Shown here in pieces: positions 1 to 8,693 of a DNA stretch of 64,000 bases. Position 1 is the first letter of the stretch, and each line of letters begins with the position of its first letter. Position numbers and translations under genes: made by a program. Source of the DNA: Anaerococcus provencensis (GTDB taxonomy: Bacteria > Bacillota > Clostridia > Tissierellales > Peptoniphilaceae); assembly GCF_000312365.2 (NCBI RefSeq), contig NZ_HG003686.1, forward strand, positions 694,467 through 758,466. Direction: 5' to 3'. The notes beneath the pieces were generated by a model that ran no database searches, was not told where the DNA came from, and saw only the letters and a program-made list of their open reading frames with translations.

Positions 1-258
1 ATGAGTGTCGATCCTGACGATATAACCCCAAGAGCAATTAGAAAAACTGGAGCAGAAATTATAGTCCAAGGCATACCAATGCAACCGGGCAATATGTTAA
101 TGGTTGCAAGAGATGATAATACTTATCTTATGGGTGTACCAGGAGCTAGCATCCACAGCAAGGTTACAAGCTTTGATTACTTCTTGCCAAGGGTCTTTGC
201 TGGTCTAGACCTTAAAAAAGAAGACTTCATAGAAATGGCTGAGGGGGGACTTTTATGA
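1..258 (+). CDS. Molybdopterin-binding (MoeA-like) protein, 3' end only
   Basis: This is the C-terminal part of a MoCF-biosynthesis-fold protein of the kind found in selenium/molybdenum hydroxylase clusters. The visible segment has MSVDPDD near its start, then GAEIIVQGIPMQPGN and LMGVPGAS, which fit the molybdopterin-binding fold. The ATG at base 1 is very probably internal, because the family is several hundred residues long and this motif normally lies late in the protein; the gene therefore starts before the window. Its stop overlaps the next ATG by 4 nt (ATGA), so the two Moco genes are translationally coupled. It probably takes part in molybdenum insertion or sensing for the downstream hydroxylases; the precise role is inferred from context. 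Confidence 0.75.
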   Translation: MSVDPDDITPRAIRKTGAEIIVQGIPMQPGNMLMVARDDNTYLMGVPGASIHSKVTSFDYFLPRVFAGLDLKKEDFIEMAEGGLL

Positions 259-734
259 AGTTTACAGCAGGAGTATTAACTACATCAGATAGGGCAAGTG
301 CTGGGATTTATGAAGATAAGAGTGGCAAAGTCCTTATAAAACTTCTAGAAGAAATGGATTTTGAAGTTAAATTTTATGAAGTTATAGCAGATGATTTCGA
401 TTTGATTAAAGAAAAATTACTAGAATACTCGGATCAAAATATAAATCTTATCCTAACTACAGGAGGTACAGGACTAGCAAAAAGAGATGTTACAGTTGAT
501 GCTACTCTTGCAGTTATTGAAAAACAAGTACCTGGTTTTAGCGAAGCTATGAGGGTAGAGGGCAGCAAAATAACTCCCTTTGCTTATTTATCAAGATCAG
601 TTTCTGGCATAAGAAAAAATAGTCTTATTATAAATTTTCCTGGTTCTAGTAAAGCTTGTGAGGAAAACTTTGAAATAATAAGACCATTTTTAATCCACGC
701 TCTTGAAACTATTAATGGCATAAGCAATCATTAG
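255..734 (+). CDS. mogA: MogA/MoaB family molybdenum cofactor biosynthesis protein
   Basis: The 159-residue product has the usual length of MogA/MoaB proteins, which adenylylate molybdopterin before molybdate insertion. The family signature TTGGTGLAKRDVT lies around residues 69-81, with the SRSVSGI and IINFPGSSKA loops further on, which contact MPT in the family. It overlaps the upstream MoeA-like gene by 4 nt. It ends face to face with the GntR gene, the two stops overlapping by a few bases with no terminator between them. The molybdenum hydroxylases encoded from 15575 onward need this cofactor. MogA versus MoaB cannot be separated from sequence inspection alone. Confidence 0.85.
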   Translation: MKFTAGVLTTSDRASAGIYEDKSGKVLIKLLEEMDFEVKFYEVIADDFDLIKEKLLEYSDQNINLILTTGGTGLAKRDVTVDATLAVIEKQVPGFSEAMRVEGSKITPFAYLSRSVSGIRKNSLIINFPGSSKACEENFEIIRPFLIHALETINGISNH

Positions 735-1423
735 TTTTCTTGGTTTATTAGTTTATTTATCTTTTCTATAGATTCATCGGTGATGGTAGTTGTCCAATTT
801 TGCTGTAAAGCTTCTAGAGCCTCATCTAGCTTTCTTTCTTTAATAGCTTCTATCATCACCAAGTGTTCGTTGTAAGTTGATGGTTCTTTGTGACTATCCT
901 TTGCCATATAAAAGCATATTTCAAATCTTTTAAGTCTATTTTTTAATTTATCGACTATTGGTTTTATCTCTTTATTATCTGATAGTCCTATGATTTTGTC
1001 GTGAAATTCATTGTCTAGGTCAATTACTTTTAGTATATTACCATTCATATGTTCAGTTTTTATTTTTTCGTTAATTTTAATCAAATCATTTATAAAAGCA
1101 TCGTCAATTTTATCAAAATTATTCTTTAAGGCGTATTTTTCTAAGCCTGCTACAAGCTCGTAAATATCTTTCAATCTATCGACTCTTATAGGAGCAACCA
1201 TAGTCCATTGGTTGGCCTTCGTTACAACCAAGTCCTCATTTTCTAACATTAGAATTGCTTCTCTTACAGGAGTTCTAGAAATACCCAACTCTTTTGATAG
1301 ATCAGAAATCTTTAGCTGAGTGTAGGGTTTTAGTGTCCCATTTATTATTTGTTCATGTAAGATATTATATGCTTGGTCTTTTACAAATGTTCTTTTAATC
1401 TTGTTGTTTACTTTATTTTCCAT
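731..1423 (-). CDS. GntR/FadR-family transcriptional regulator (FCD domain)
   Basis: The protein has an N-terminal winged helix-turn-helix (about residues 10-75, with LKISDLSKELGISRTPVREA) followed by an all-helical FCD ligand domain containing DLDNEFHDKIIGLS and a later NEHLVMIEAI histidine, typical metal/carboxylate-binding positions. I chose the ATG at 1421-1423 over an upstream in-frame TTG at 1489, because the shorter form begins immediately before the HTH and gives about 230 residues, normal for the family. It is divergent from the ygeX operon. The intergenic region contains a consensus promoter and two perfect dyads, so it most likely controls the purine/ureide operon and possibly itself. 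The effector is unknown. Confidence 0.85.
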   Translation of the reverse strand: MENKVNNKIKRTFVKDQAYNILHEQIINGTLKPYTQLKISDLSKELGISRTPVREAILMLENEDLVVTKANQWTMVAPIRVDRLKDIYELVAGLEKYALKNNFDKIDDAFINDLIKINEKIKTEHMNGNILKVIDLDNEFHDKIIGLSDNKEIKPIVDKLKNRLKRFEICFYMAKDSHKEPSTYNEHLVMIEAIKERKLDEALEALQQNWTTTITDESIEKINKLINQEN

Positions 1424-1482
1424 AAGGCTAATATACCTTTCTACTTTATTTTCACAATTATGAAAGCGTTTAAATTTTTTAT

Positions 1483-1511
1483 TTGACAATGTAGTTTATT
1501 GCAATTATAAT
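1483..1511 (+). promoter_or_regulatory. Consensus sigma-A promoter for the ygeX operon
   Basis: TTGACA at 1483-1488 and TATAAT at 1506-1511 are separated by exactly 17 bp, a perfect housekeeping promoter pointing toward ygeX. Such a strong core promoter usually needs a repressor to be switchable, which fits the divergent GntR gene and the dyad just downstream. Confidence 0.8.
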
Positions 1512-1515
1512 ATAA

Positions 1516-1527
1516 GTGATATATCAC
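1516..1527. promoter_or_regulatory. Probable GntR operator overlapping the transcription start
   Basis: GTGATATATCAC is a perfect 12-bp palindrome beginning 5 bp after the -10 box, where RNA polymerase would start. Its size and symmetry suit a dimeric GntR/FCD repressor. Assignment to the neighbouring regulator is inference. Confidence 0.6.
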
Positions 1528-1551
1528 ATACTACCTATTCATTATGACTTA

Positions 1552-1565
1552 AAATCTATAGATTT
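1552..1565. promoter_or_regulatory. Second palindrome in the gntR-ygeX intergenic region
   Basis: AAATCTATAGATTT is a perfect 14-bp inverted repeat lying in the presumed leader of ygeX. It could be an auxiliary operator for the GntR protein or a site for another regulator; AT-richness makes chance occurrence possible. Confidence 0.35.
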
Positions 1566-1622
1566 CAATTTATAATATAAGTTTTGATGGATATATCAAT
1601 AATAGTTAGAAAGGATGTAATT

Positions 1623-2864
1623 TTGGTAGAGACATATAACATAGTATTAAATGATATCTCTAAAAGAGATAAGGCTTCGTTAGATTTTATAAACGAAGAA
1701 GTTGTAAATACAGCACAAAAATTTCATGAAAGTTTTCCTGACTATGAAGTGACACCTTTAGTCAGACTTAGTAATTTAGCTAAGCAATTTGGTGTTAAGG
1801 ATATATTCGTTAAAGACGAATCCTATAGATTTGGCCTAAACGCCTTCAAAGTATTGGGAGGATCTTTTGCGATAGGTAAGTACATAGCTAATAAGCTTGG
1901 AATAGACATAGAAGATTTACCTTTTGAGAAAATGATTTCACAAGAGATTAGAAATCAGCTAGATGATGTTACTTTTGTTACAGCTACAGATGGTAACCAC
2001 GGTAGAGGTGTGGCTTGGACAGCAAATCAGCTTAAACAAAAATGTGTAGTATTGATGCCAGATGGATCTGCACTTGAAAGACGTGATAATATTAGAGCTC
2101 TTGGTGCTGAATGTGAAATCATGGAAGGCTTAAACTACGATGCATGTGTTGCCCTTGCTAATAAGAATGCCGAAGAAAAAGGTTGGATTATGGTCCAAGA
2201 TACAGCATGGGATGGATATGAAGAAATCCCAACATGGATAATCCAAGGTTATGCAACACTAGCAAAAGAAGCAAATGATCAATTACAAGAACTTGGTATT
2301 AAGCCAAGCCATATCTTTGCTCAAGCTGGTGTAGGTTCTTTTGCAACAGGCTTGACAGGTTACTTCTCATCAGTTTATGAGGGTGATGAAAAGCCATTTA
2401 TTACAATTGTTGAACCTGAAAAGGCAAATTGTAATTTCATTACTGCAAAAGCAGATGACGGTAAGATTCACAATGTTACTGGAAAGATGGACACAATTAT
2501 GGCAGGACTTGCTTGTGGAGAACCAGTAACTATAGGTTGGCCAGTTCTTCATTCTTATGCAAATGCCTTTTTATCAGTACCTGATAAAGCAGCTGCAAGG
2601 GGAATGAGAATACTTGGAAATCCACTAAAAGATGATAAGAAAATCATCTCAGGAGAAAGTGGAGCAGCAACAATGGGACCTCTTTCTGAAATCTTACAAA
2701 GAGAAGATTTGAAAGAGATCAAAGAACAATTACAACTTGACGAAAACTCAGTGATTCTTCTTGTATCAACAGAGGGTGATACAGACTATGAACACTACAG
2801 ACGCGTTGTTTGGGATGGTATATATCCAAACGAAGAAGAATACAAATACGAAATTCAAAGATAA
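1623..2864 (+). CDS. ygeX: Diaminopropionate ammonia-lyase YgeX
   Basis: This is a PLP fold-type II enzyme that converts 2,3-diaminopropionate to pyruvate and two ammonia. The PLP lysine is in RFGLNAFKVLGG (about K76), followed by TATDGNHGRG and the glycine-rich QAGVGSFATG; SGESGAATMGP lies near the C-terminus. I prefer the TTG start at 1623, which has AGAAAGGA a few bases upstream and gives about 413 residues, close to the family's roughly 400; upstream TTG/ATG codons at 1584/1587 lack a good RBS. It is the first gene after the strong promoter and is followed closely by ygeW and ygeY. In the proposed pathway it forms pyruvate from the C3 skeleton left after ureide breakdown. Confidence 0.92.
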   Translation: MVETYNIVLNDISKRDKASLDFINEEVVNTAQKFHESFPDYEVTPLVRLSNLAKQFGVKDIFVKDESYRFGLNAFKVLGGSFAIGKYIANKLGIDIEDLPFEKMISQEIRNQLDDVTFVTATDGNHGRGVAWTANQLKQKCVVLMPDGSALERRDNIRALGAECEIMEGLNYDACVALANKNAEEKGWIMVQDTAWDGYEEIPTWIIQGYATLAKEANDQLQELGIKPSHIFAQAGVGSFATGLTGYFSSVYEGDEKPFITIVEPEKANCNFITAKADDGKIHNVTGKMDTIMAGLACGEPVTIGWPVLHSYANAFLSVPDKAAARGMRILGNPLKDDKKIISGESGAATMGPLSEILQREDLKEIKEQLQLDENSVILLVSTEGDTDYEHYRRVVWDGIYPNEEEYKYEIQR

Positions 2865-2877
2865 AAAGGAGAAATAA

Positions 2878-4074
2878 ATGAGCCAAGATATCAAAAAACT
2901 AATTGACGAACTAAAAGAACTAGACCACAAAAACTTATACGGTGATGACTTCTTCCACACATGGGATAAATCACAAGAAGAACTACAAGCCATTTGGAAA
3001 GTAGCTGACATCTTAAGAGCTATGAGAGAAGAAAACATATCACCAAAAATATTTGACTCAGGACTAGGCATTTCGCTATTCAGAGATAACTCAACAAGAA
3101 CAAGATTTTCATTTGCATCAGCTTGTAACTTACTAGGCCTAGAAGTTCAAGATTTCGAAGAAGGCAAAAGTCAAGTTGCTCACGGTGAAACTGTAAAAGA
3201 AACAGCAAATATGATTTCGTTTATGGCTGATGTTGTAGGTATCCGTGATGATATGTACATCGGCAAAGGCTACCAATACATGAAAGACTTCTCTGAATAC
3301 GTACAAGAAGGTTATGATGATGGAGTACTTGAACAAAGACCAACACTTGTAAACTTACAATGTGACATCGACCACCCAACACAAGCTATGGCAGATATGC
3401 TTCATGTTATTCACGAATTTGGTGGTATGGAAAATCTAAAAGGCAAAAAAGTTGCTATGACATGGGCTTACTCACCATCATATGGTAAACCACTTTCTGT
3501 TCCACAAGGTATCTCTGGCCTATTTACAAGACTAGGTATGGATGTAGTTCTAGCTCACCCAGAAGGATACGAAATAATGCCTGAAGTTGAAGAGATAGCT
3601 CGTAAGAACGCTAAAGAATACGGTGGATCTTTCACAGTTACAAATGATATGAAGGAAGCTTTCCAAGATGCTGATATTGTTTATCCAAAATCATGGGCAC
3701 CATTTGCTGCTATGGAAGAAAGAACAAAACTTTACGGAGAAGGCGACCAAGCTGGTATAGATGAACTAGAACAAAGACTACTAAAACAAAACGCTGAACA
3801 CAAAGACTGGGCAGCTACAGAAGAAATGATGGAACTTACAAAAGACGGCAAGGCTCTTTACCTACACTGTCTACCAGCTGATATAACAGGTGTATCAACT
3901 GAAGAAGGTGAAGTTGACGGTTCAGTATTTGATAGATATAGAGTTCCACTATACAAAGAAGCAAGCTACAAACCATACATCATTGCAGCTATGATATTCT
4001 TACAAAAGATCGAAAATCCAGAAGCAAAACTAACAGAATTACTAGAAAAAGCAAACAAAAGATTAGATAAATAA
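2878..4074 (+). CDS. ygeW: Knotted carbamoyltransferase YgeW
   Basis: A member of the aspartate/ornithine carbamoyltransferase superfamily with 398 residues, the family's length. The carbamoyl-phosphate loop appears as [13 protein letters not shown] (about residues 69-81) and the second conserved region as [24 protein letters not shown] near the C-terminus matches the HCLP motif. YgeW proteins lack ornithine/aspartate activity in known cases. In this operon the enzyme probably removes a carbamoyl group from a ureido intermediate to form carbamoyl phosphate. It sits 13 nt after ygeX with its own RBS (AAAGGAG). No carbamate kinase gene is in the window, so the ATP-yielding step must be encoded elsewhere. 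Confidence 0.92.
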   Translation: MSQDIKKLIDELKELDHKNLYGDDFFHTWDKSQEELQAIWKVADILRAMREENISPKIFDSGLGISLFRDNSTRTRFSFASACNLLGLEVQDFEEGKSQVAHGETVKETANMISFMADVVGIRDDMYIGKGYQYMKDFSEYVQEGYDDGVLEQRPTLVNLQCDIDHPTQAMADMLHVIHEFGGMENLKGKKVAMTWAYSPSYGKPLSVPQGISGLFTRLGMDVVLAHPEGYEIMPEVEEIARKNAKEYGGSFTVTNDMKEAFQDADIVYPKSWAPFAAMEERTKLYGEGDQAGIDELEQRLLKQNAEHKDWAATEEMMELTKDGKALYLHCLPADITGVSTEEGEVDGSVFDRYRVPLYKEASYKPYIIAAMIFLQKIENPEAKLTELLEKANKRLDK

Positions 4075-4084
4075 GGAGGTTAAA

Positions 4085-5419
4085 ATGACAGAATTTCAAA
4101 ATATTGACTTTGATGCTATAAAAGTAAAAGCGGGTGAATATAAAGAAGACATGGTAGCTTTCTTAAGAGATTTAATCAAGCTTAAGGGAGAATCCTGCGA
4201 AGAGGGTGACAAAGCAAAAAGAATTAAAGAAGAAATGGAAAAACTAGGCTTTGACAAAGCTTGGATTGATGGCCAAGGCAATGTTCTTGGAGAAATGGGA
4301 ACAGGTAAAACACAAATCGCTTTTGATGGTCACATTGATACAGTTGGTATCGGAAATATCGAGAACTGGGAATTTGACCCATACGAAGGATTTGAAGACG
4401 AAAACTTAATCGGTGGACGTGGTGGATCAGACCAACTTGGTGGACCAGTTTCTGCAGTATACGGTGCAAAAATCCTTAAAGACTTAGGCTATCTAAATGA
4501 TGATTACAGAGTTCTTGTTACAGGAACAGTTCAAGAAGAAGACTGTGATGGAAACTGCTGGTTATACATGATAGAACAAGAAGGTATAAAACCAGAATTT
4601 GTAGTATCAACAGAACCTACAGACGGCGGAATCTATAGAGGCCAAAGAGGAAGAATGGAAATGAGAGTTGACGTACAAGGTATATCATGCCACGGTTCAG
4701 CTCCAGAAAGAGGAGACAACGCAATCTATAAGATGGCTGACATCCTAAAAGAAATCGAAGCACTAAACGAAAACCCTGCTGATGACACTGTTGAAATCAA
4801 GGGTCTAGTAAAGATGCTTGACGAAAAATACAACCCTGAATACAAAGAAGCAAACTTTTTAGGTCGTGGAACAGTTACAACAAGCCAAATCTTCTATACA
4901 TCTCCATCAAGATGTGCAGTAGCTGACTCATGTTCTATCTCTCTTGATAGAAGAATGACAGCTGGGGAAACATGGGAATCTTGCATAAAAGAAATCGAAG
5001 ATTTACCATCAGTTAAAAAACACGGTGCAAAAGTATCTATGTATGACTACAAGAGAGCAAGCTGGACAGGACTTGAATATGAACAAGAAGCTTACTTCCC
5101 AACATGGGTAATCCCAGAAGACCACGTAGTTACAAAAGCTCTTGAAAATGCATATAAGAACCTATACGGAGATAAGAGAATCGCTCCACCAATCGCTAAA
5201 GAAGAAGAAAAGAGAGCTGCTCGTCCACTAACAGACAAATGGACATTCTCAACAAATGGTGTTGCAATAATGGGTCGTCACAATATCCCAACCATAGGAT
5301 TTGGACCAGGAGCAGAAGACCAAGCTCACGCACCAAACGAAGTTACATTTAAACAAGACCTTGTAACATGCGCTGCAGTATATGCTGCTCTACCACTTGT
5401 TTACACACAAAATAAATAA
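4085..5419 (+). CDS. ygeY: M20-family metallopeptidase/deacylase YgeY
   Basis: This is a 444-residue M20 dinuclear zinc amidohydrolase. The metal motif FDGHIDTVG (H83, D85), the catalytic VQEEDCDG glutamate region, and a late HAPNE zinc ligand region are visible. It is annotated in some genomes as YgeY or a selenium-metabolism hydrolase. In the ygeW-ygeX-ygeY set it probably hydrolyses an N-acyl or N-carbamoyl amino-acid intermediate to release diaminopropionate. It starts 10 nt after ygeW behind a good RBS (AAGGAGG). ygeW and ygeY show a noticeably more A/C-rich codon choice than the permease that follows, suggesting high expression of this trio or a different history of the next two genes. 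Confidence 0.9.
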   Translation: MTEFQNIDFDAIKVKAGEYKEDMVAFLRDLIKLKGESCEEGDKAKRIKEEMEKLGFDKAWIDGQGNVLGEMGTGKTQIAFDGHIDTVGIGNIENWEFDPYEGFEDENLIGGRGGSDQLGGPVSAVYGAKILKDLGYLNDDYRVLVTGTVQEEDCDGNCWLYMIEQEGIKPEFVVSTEPTDGGIYRGQRGRMEMRVDVQGISCHGSAPERGDNAIYKMADILKEIEALNENPADDTVEIKGLVKMLDEKYNPEYKEANFLGRGTVTTSQIFYTSPSRCAVADSCSISLDRRMTAGETWESCIKEIEDLPSVKKHGAKVSMYDYKRASWTGLEYEQEAYFPTWVIPEDHVVTKALENAYKNLYGDKRIAPPIAKEEEKRAARPLTDKWTFSTNGVAIMGRHNIPTIGFGPGAEDQAHAPNEVTFKQDLVTCAAVYAALPLVYTQNK

Positions 5420-5436
5420 ATTTAGAGGTTGAACTT

Positions 5437-6900
5437 ATGGAAAATAAAATAACTCAAATTCAGAAAGGTGACATAGTTGATCTGACATCAGCTGGGTTAA
5501 ATGAAATTAATAATTATCCTAATGACTTTAACGAAATAAGTGCCCCTATAAGTTCAAAGAATAGAGACTGGTTTATAAGAGATATTGCTAACCTTTGGAT
5601 AGGAATGATTGTATCAATCGCAGTATATCAAGTGGCCAGTGGGCTTCTTGTTTCTGGCATGTCGTGGAGTCAAGCTTTGTTAACAGTAGTAATGGGCCAC
5701 ACCATAGTAATGGGTGTGGCTATTGCTCTAGGACATTTCGGTACTAAATATGGTATGTCATATCCAATGCTTAGTAAAATTGTATTCGGAAAGCGTGGTA
5801 CTATTTTTCCTTCTCTTATTCGTGCTATACTTGGAGTCTTCTGGTTTGGTGTTCAAGCGTGGATAGGTGGTCAGGCGGTTCATACAATTATAGGTGCTAT
5901 TTTCCCTGAATGGTTAAATATGGGGTTTACTTCCCAGTTTATTTCTTTCTTAATATTTTGGGCAATAAATGTTTATATTGCGGCATATGGAAGTAAAGCA
6001 GTAAAAGCTTTGGAGGGTATATCTGCTCCTATACTTATAGTTCTAAGTCTAGTTGTAATAGTTTGGGCGTTCTCAGTAGCAGATTGGAACTTTACAAAAC
6101 TATTTAGTGCTCCTGTACTTCAAGCAAAAGAAGGAGTAAGTTTTTGGACACTATTTTGGCCAGCTTTATCAGCTATGATTGCATTTGATGGTGGGATTGC
6201 TTTATCAATGCCAGATTTCACTAGACATTGTGTTGATCAAAAAGCACAATCAATAGGACAAATTATAAGTGCTCCACTAATGACATTCTATATATCTTTT
6301 GTGGGAATTTGTGGTACTGCTGGAGGATTGCTTGCATTTGGCAAAGAAATATGGGAACCAGCTATTTTGGTATCTAATTTTAATAGTCCTATAATTAGAG
6401 TGGTTTTTTCTTTGTTCATAATTATGGCAGTATTAACAACTAATGTTGCTGGAAACTTAGTTCCACCAGTTAATATTGCAGCTACTTTAACAAAAAATAA
6501 GTTTGATTATAAACGTGTTACAATTTTTGTTGCTTTACTTGCATTTCTTGCTAGGCCTTGGGATAGTTTATCATCAGCATATAACCTAATATTTAATGTG
6601 ACTCAATTATTAGGGGCGTTGATAGGACCTATTTCTGGTATTTATATAGTATCATATTTCTTTGAATATAAGACAGATATTGATATTGTTGATGCTTATA
6701 AGATCCAAGATGGTAAGTATTATTATAATAACGGATGGAATATTCCAGTTATAATTTTATTTTTAGCTATAACAGTTTTAATATTTGTTGCAAAATTTGT
6801 TCCATCTATTAATTGGATTTTTAATAATGCGTACGTATTTGGTGTGATTTTTACAGGTATGTTATATTTTCTTTATTTGAAAATATTCAAAAAATATTAA
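5437..6900 (+). CDS. NCS1-family nucleobase/hydantoin:cation symporter
   Basis: A 487-residue, roughly 12-helix membrane permease of the NCS1 (CodB/Mhp1/allantoin) family. It shows the cytosolic N-terminal NRDWFIRDIANLWIGM, the helix-1 substrate region and the LARPWDSLSSAYNLIF segment typical of the family. Next to a dihydropyrimidinase, its likely substrate is a hydantoin, allantoin-like ureide or pyrimidine/purine base; the exact substrate cannot be read from sequence. It is 18 nt downstream of ygeY and 4 nt upstream of the extended hydA1 frame. Codon use is visibly more T/A-rich than in ygeW/ygeY, so this gene and hydA1 may have joined the operon separately. Confidence 0.88.
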   Translation: MENKITQIQKGDIVDLTSAGLNEINNYPNDFNEISAPISSKNRDWFIRDIANLWIGMIVSIAVYQVASGLLVSGMSWSQALLTVVMGHTIVMGVAIALGHFGTKYGMSYPMLSKIVFGKRGTIFPSLIRAILGVFWFGVQAWIGGQAVHTIIGAIFPEWLNMGFTSQFISFLIFWAINVYIAAYGSKAVKALEGISAPILIVLSLVVIVWAFSVADWNFTKLFSAPVLQAKEGVSFWTLFWPALSAMIAFDGGIALSMPDFTRHCVDQKAQSIGQIISAPLMTFYISFVGICGTAGGLLAFGKEIWEPAILVSNFNSPIIRVVFSLFIIMAVLTTNVAGNLVPPVNIAATLTKNKFDYKRVTIFVALLAFLARPWDSLSSAYNLIFNVTQLLGALIGPISGIYIVSYFFEYKTDIDIVDAYKIQDGKYYYNNGWNIPVIILFLAITVLIFVAKFVPSINWIFNNAYVFGVIFTGMLYFLYLKIFKKY

Positions 6901-6918
6901 ATATTGTGGGGTGTTTTA

Positions 6919-8283
6919 ATGAATTTAGTTATAAAAAATGCAAACTTATTAGGAAACAATTTAGTAGATATTAAAATTCAAAACGAAAAGATTAAAGAAA
7001 TTGGAAAAGATCTTTATAATGATCAATATGAAGTTTTTGATGCAGATGGGAAAATCGTTATCCCTGGTGGGGTAGATGTTCATACACATTTCACACTTGA
7101 TCTAGGTAAATATATCGCCGTTGATGATTTTTACACTGGATCAGTTGCAGCGGCACATGGAGGAACAACTACTATAGTAGATCATATTTCTTTTGGTAAT
7201 CGTGGTACATCTGTTAGTGACATGGTTAATAAATATCATATAAAAGCTGATGGCAATGCAATCATTGATTACTCTTTTCACGGAGCAATTCAAGAGGTTA
7301 ACGATATAATTTTAGATGAATTTGAATCTCTTTATAATGAAGGAATTGTTTCTACGAAAATTTATACAACCTATGGTGGAAAAATTGATGACTCTTCAAT
7401 TCTTAAAGTTCTCCAAAAGGCTAAAGAAGTAGGAACTGTTGTATGTGTACATTGTGAAAATGATGGAATGATTCTAGAACTTAGAGACCAAGCACAGAAA
7501 GCTGGTCATAACGAACCAATATATCACGCATATACTAGACCAGATGTGACAGAAGCCGAAGCTATAAATAGGCTTTCTTATCTATCAGAATTAGCAGGTG
7601 ATCCTACACTTTATATTGTTCATACATCAACTGAAGCTGGTTTAAATGAAATCAAGGCAGCTAGGGCAAGAGGATTAAAAAATATTCATTGTGAAACATG
7701 TACTCAATACTTATTATTGGACGAATCAAAACTTATTGATGGTGGAAACTCTGAAGGAATAAAGTATATTTGTGCGCCTCCATTAAGGAAAAAATCTGAC
7801 AATGAAGCTTTATGGGAAGGTATAATAAAAGGTGATGTTGAAGTAGTAGCAACAGATCATTGCCCATTCTTTTATGAAAAAGAAAAACTTCCATTCAAAG
7901 ACGATTTTTATTCATGCCCCGGTGGTATACCTGGAGTAGAGGAAAGAGTGGAATTAATATTAACCGAAGGTATGAAAAGAGGAATAAGTATGGAAAGATT
8001 AATAGAAGTTTTGGTGGAAAATCCTGCAAAAATTTTTGGAATGTATCCCAAAAAAGGAATTTTATCTCCAGGATCTGATGCAGATATAGTAATATTAGAA
8101 GAAAAGCCTTATACTATTACGCAGTCTAATCGTCATTCTAAGGTTGATTACACCACTTATGAAGGATTTGCATCTGATTTTAAAGTAAATACAGTTTTAA
8201 GCAGAGGACAATTTTTAATTAAAAACAACGATTATGTTGCTAATAAAGGTCAAGGAAAATTTATAAAAAGAATATTTAAATAG
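6919..8283 (+). CDS. hydA: Dihydropyrimidinase/hydantoinase (copy 1)
   Basis: A cyclic amidohydrolase of about 454 residues. GGVDVHTHF supplies the HxH zinc pair (about H55/H57), VSTKIYTTYGG the carbamylated lysine, HCENDG and VHTSTEAG further metal histidines, and ATDHCPFF the catalytic aspartate. These enzymes open dihydropyrimidine, hydantoin or related cyclic ureide rings. I use the ATG at 6919, preceded by a GGGGTG ribosome site; an upstream TTG adds only five residues. It is a close paralogue of the gene at 19437, with long identical stretches. Its pairing with the NCS1 permease suggests that a specific ring substrate is imported and opened. A 410-bp gap follows. Confidence 0.9.
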   Translation: MNLVIKNANLLGNNLVDIKIQNEKIKEIGKDLYNDQYEVFDADGKIVIPGGVDVHTHFTLDLGKYIAVDDFYTGSVAAAHGGTTTIVDHISFGNRGTSVSDMVNKYHIKADGNAIIDYSFHGAIQEVNDIILDEFESLYNEGIVSTKIYTTYGGKIDDSSILKVLQKAKEVGTVVCVHCENDGMILELRDQAQKAGHNEPIYHAYTRPDVTEAEAINRLSYLSELAGDPTLYIVHTSTEAGLNEIKAARARGLKNIHCETCTQYLLLDESKLIDGGNSEGIKYICAPPLRKKSDNEALWEGIIKGDVEVVATDHCPFFYEKEKLPFKDDFYSCPGGIPGVEERVELILTEGMKRGISMERLIEVLVENPAKIFGMYPKKGILSPGSDADIVILEEKPYTITQSNRHSKVDYTTYEGFASDFKVNTVLSRGQFLIKNNDYVANKGQGKFIKRIFK

Positions 8284-8593
8284 TTATATTATGATAAAAA
8301 AATTTTGGTGGCCTAGGACTTAAATGCCCTTGGCATTACACCATATTAAAATGGAGATCTTATAATAAATGGATTATTACAATGCTAAGATCTATAAAAT
8401 AATTGTTACATACGATGGGAACGTTTTAGTTATGATTATATTGCTAGCGCTCATATTTTGAGTGATTTAAAAAATGAAACTGCACTTAGCTTCATAAATA
8501 GAAAATAAGCTCAAAAAGGCTACGCTAACTTTATTTAATTGTGAGGCAAACTATAATTAAATAATAGATTTAATTAGGGTTAATTAAAAAAAC
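8284..8593. other. Non-coding gap after hydA1, possible decayed ORF
   Basis: About 310 bp without an intact gene. A short open stretch at about 8395-8508 (+) would read RWERFSYDYIASAH and continue for some 16 more sensible codons before TAA, looking like the tail of a lost gene, but I do not recognise it. No riboswitch or tRNA is evident. The gap separates the ygeX-hydA1 group from ygfK and ends in a terminator, so it marks an operon boundary. Confidence 0.4.
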
Positions 8594-8634
8594 AAACACT
8601 TTTAATTCTGATTAAGAATAAGAGTGTTTTTTTA
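8594..8634 (+). terminator. Intrinsic terminator upstream of ygfK
   Basis: AAACACTTTTAATTCT pairs imperfectly with AGAATAAGAGTGTTT around a short GATTA loop and is followed by a T run. It probably ends the ygeX-hydA1 transcript, meaning ygfK onward needs its own promoter; none is obvious before the AGGGAGG ribosome site at 8684-8690. Confidence 0.75.
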
Positions 8635-8693
8635 CTACATATTATTAAGGACGGACATTCATAATAAAATGTAGATGACAAAGGGAGGTTACT

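Noticed and set aside
1..3. ATG at base 1 as a true gene start
   Set aside because: The encoded motif belongs to the late part of a MoeA-like protein; the window simply begins inside the gene.
8369..8458. Small ORF (30 codons) with hydrophobic end after hydA1
   Set aside because: No good ribosome site and no resemblance to known small proteins; probably chance.
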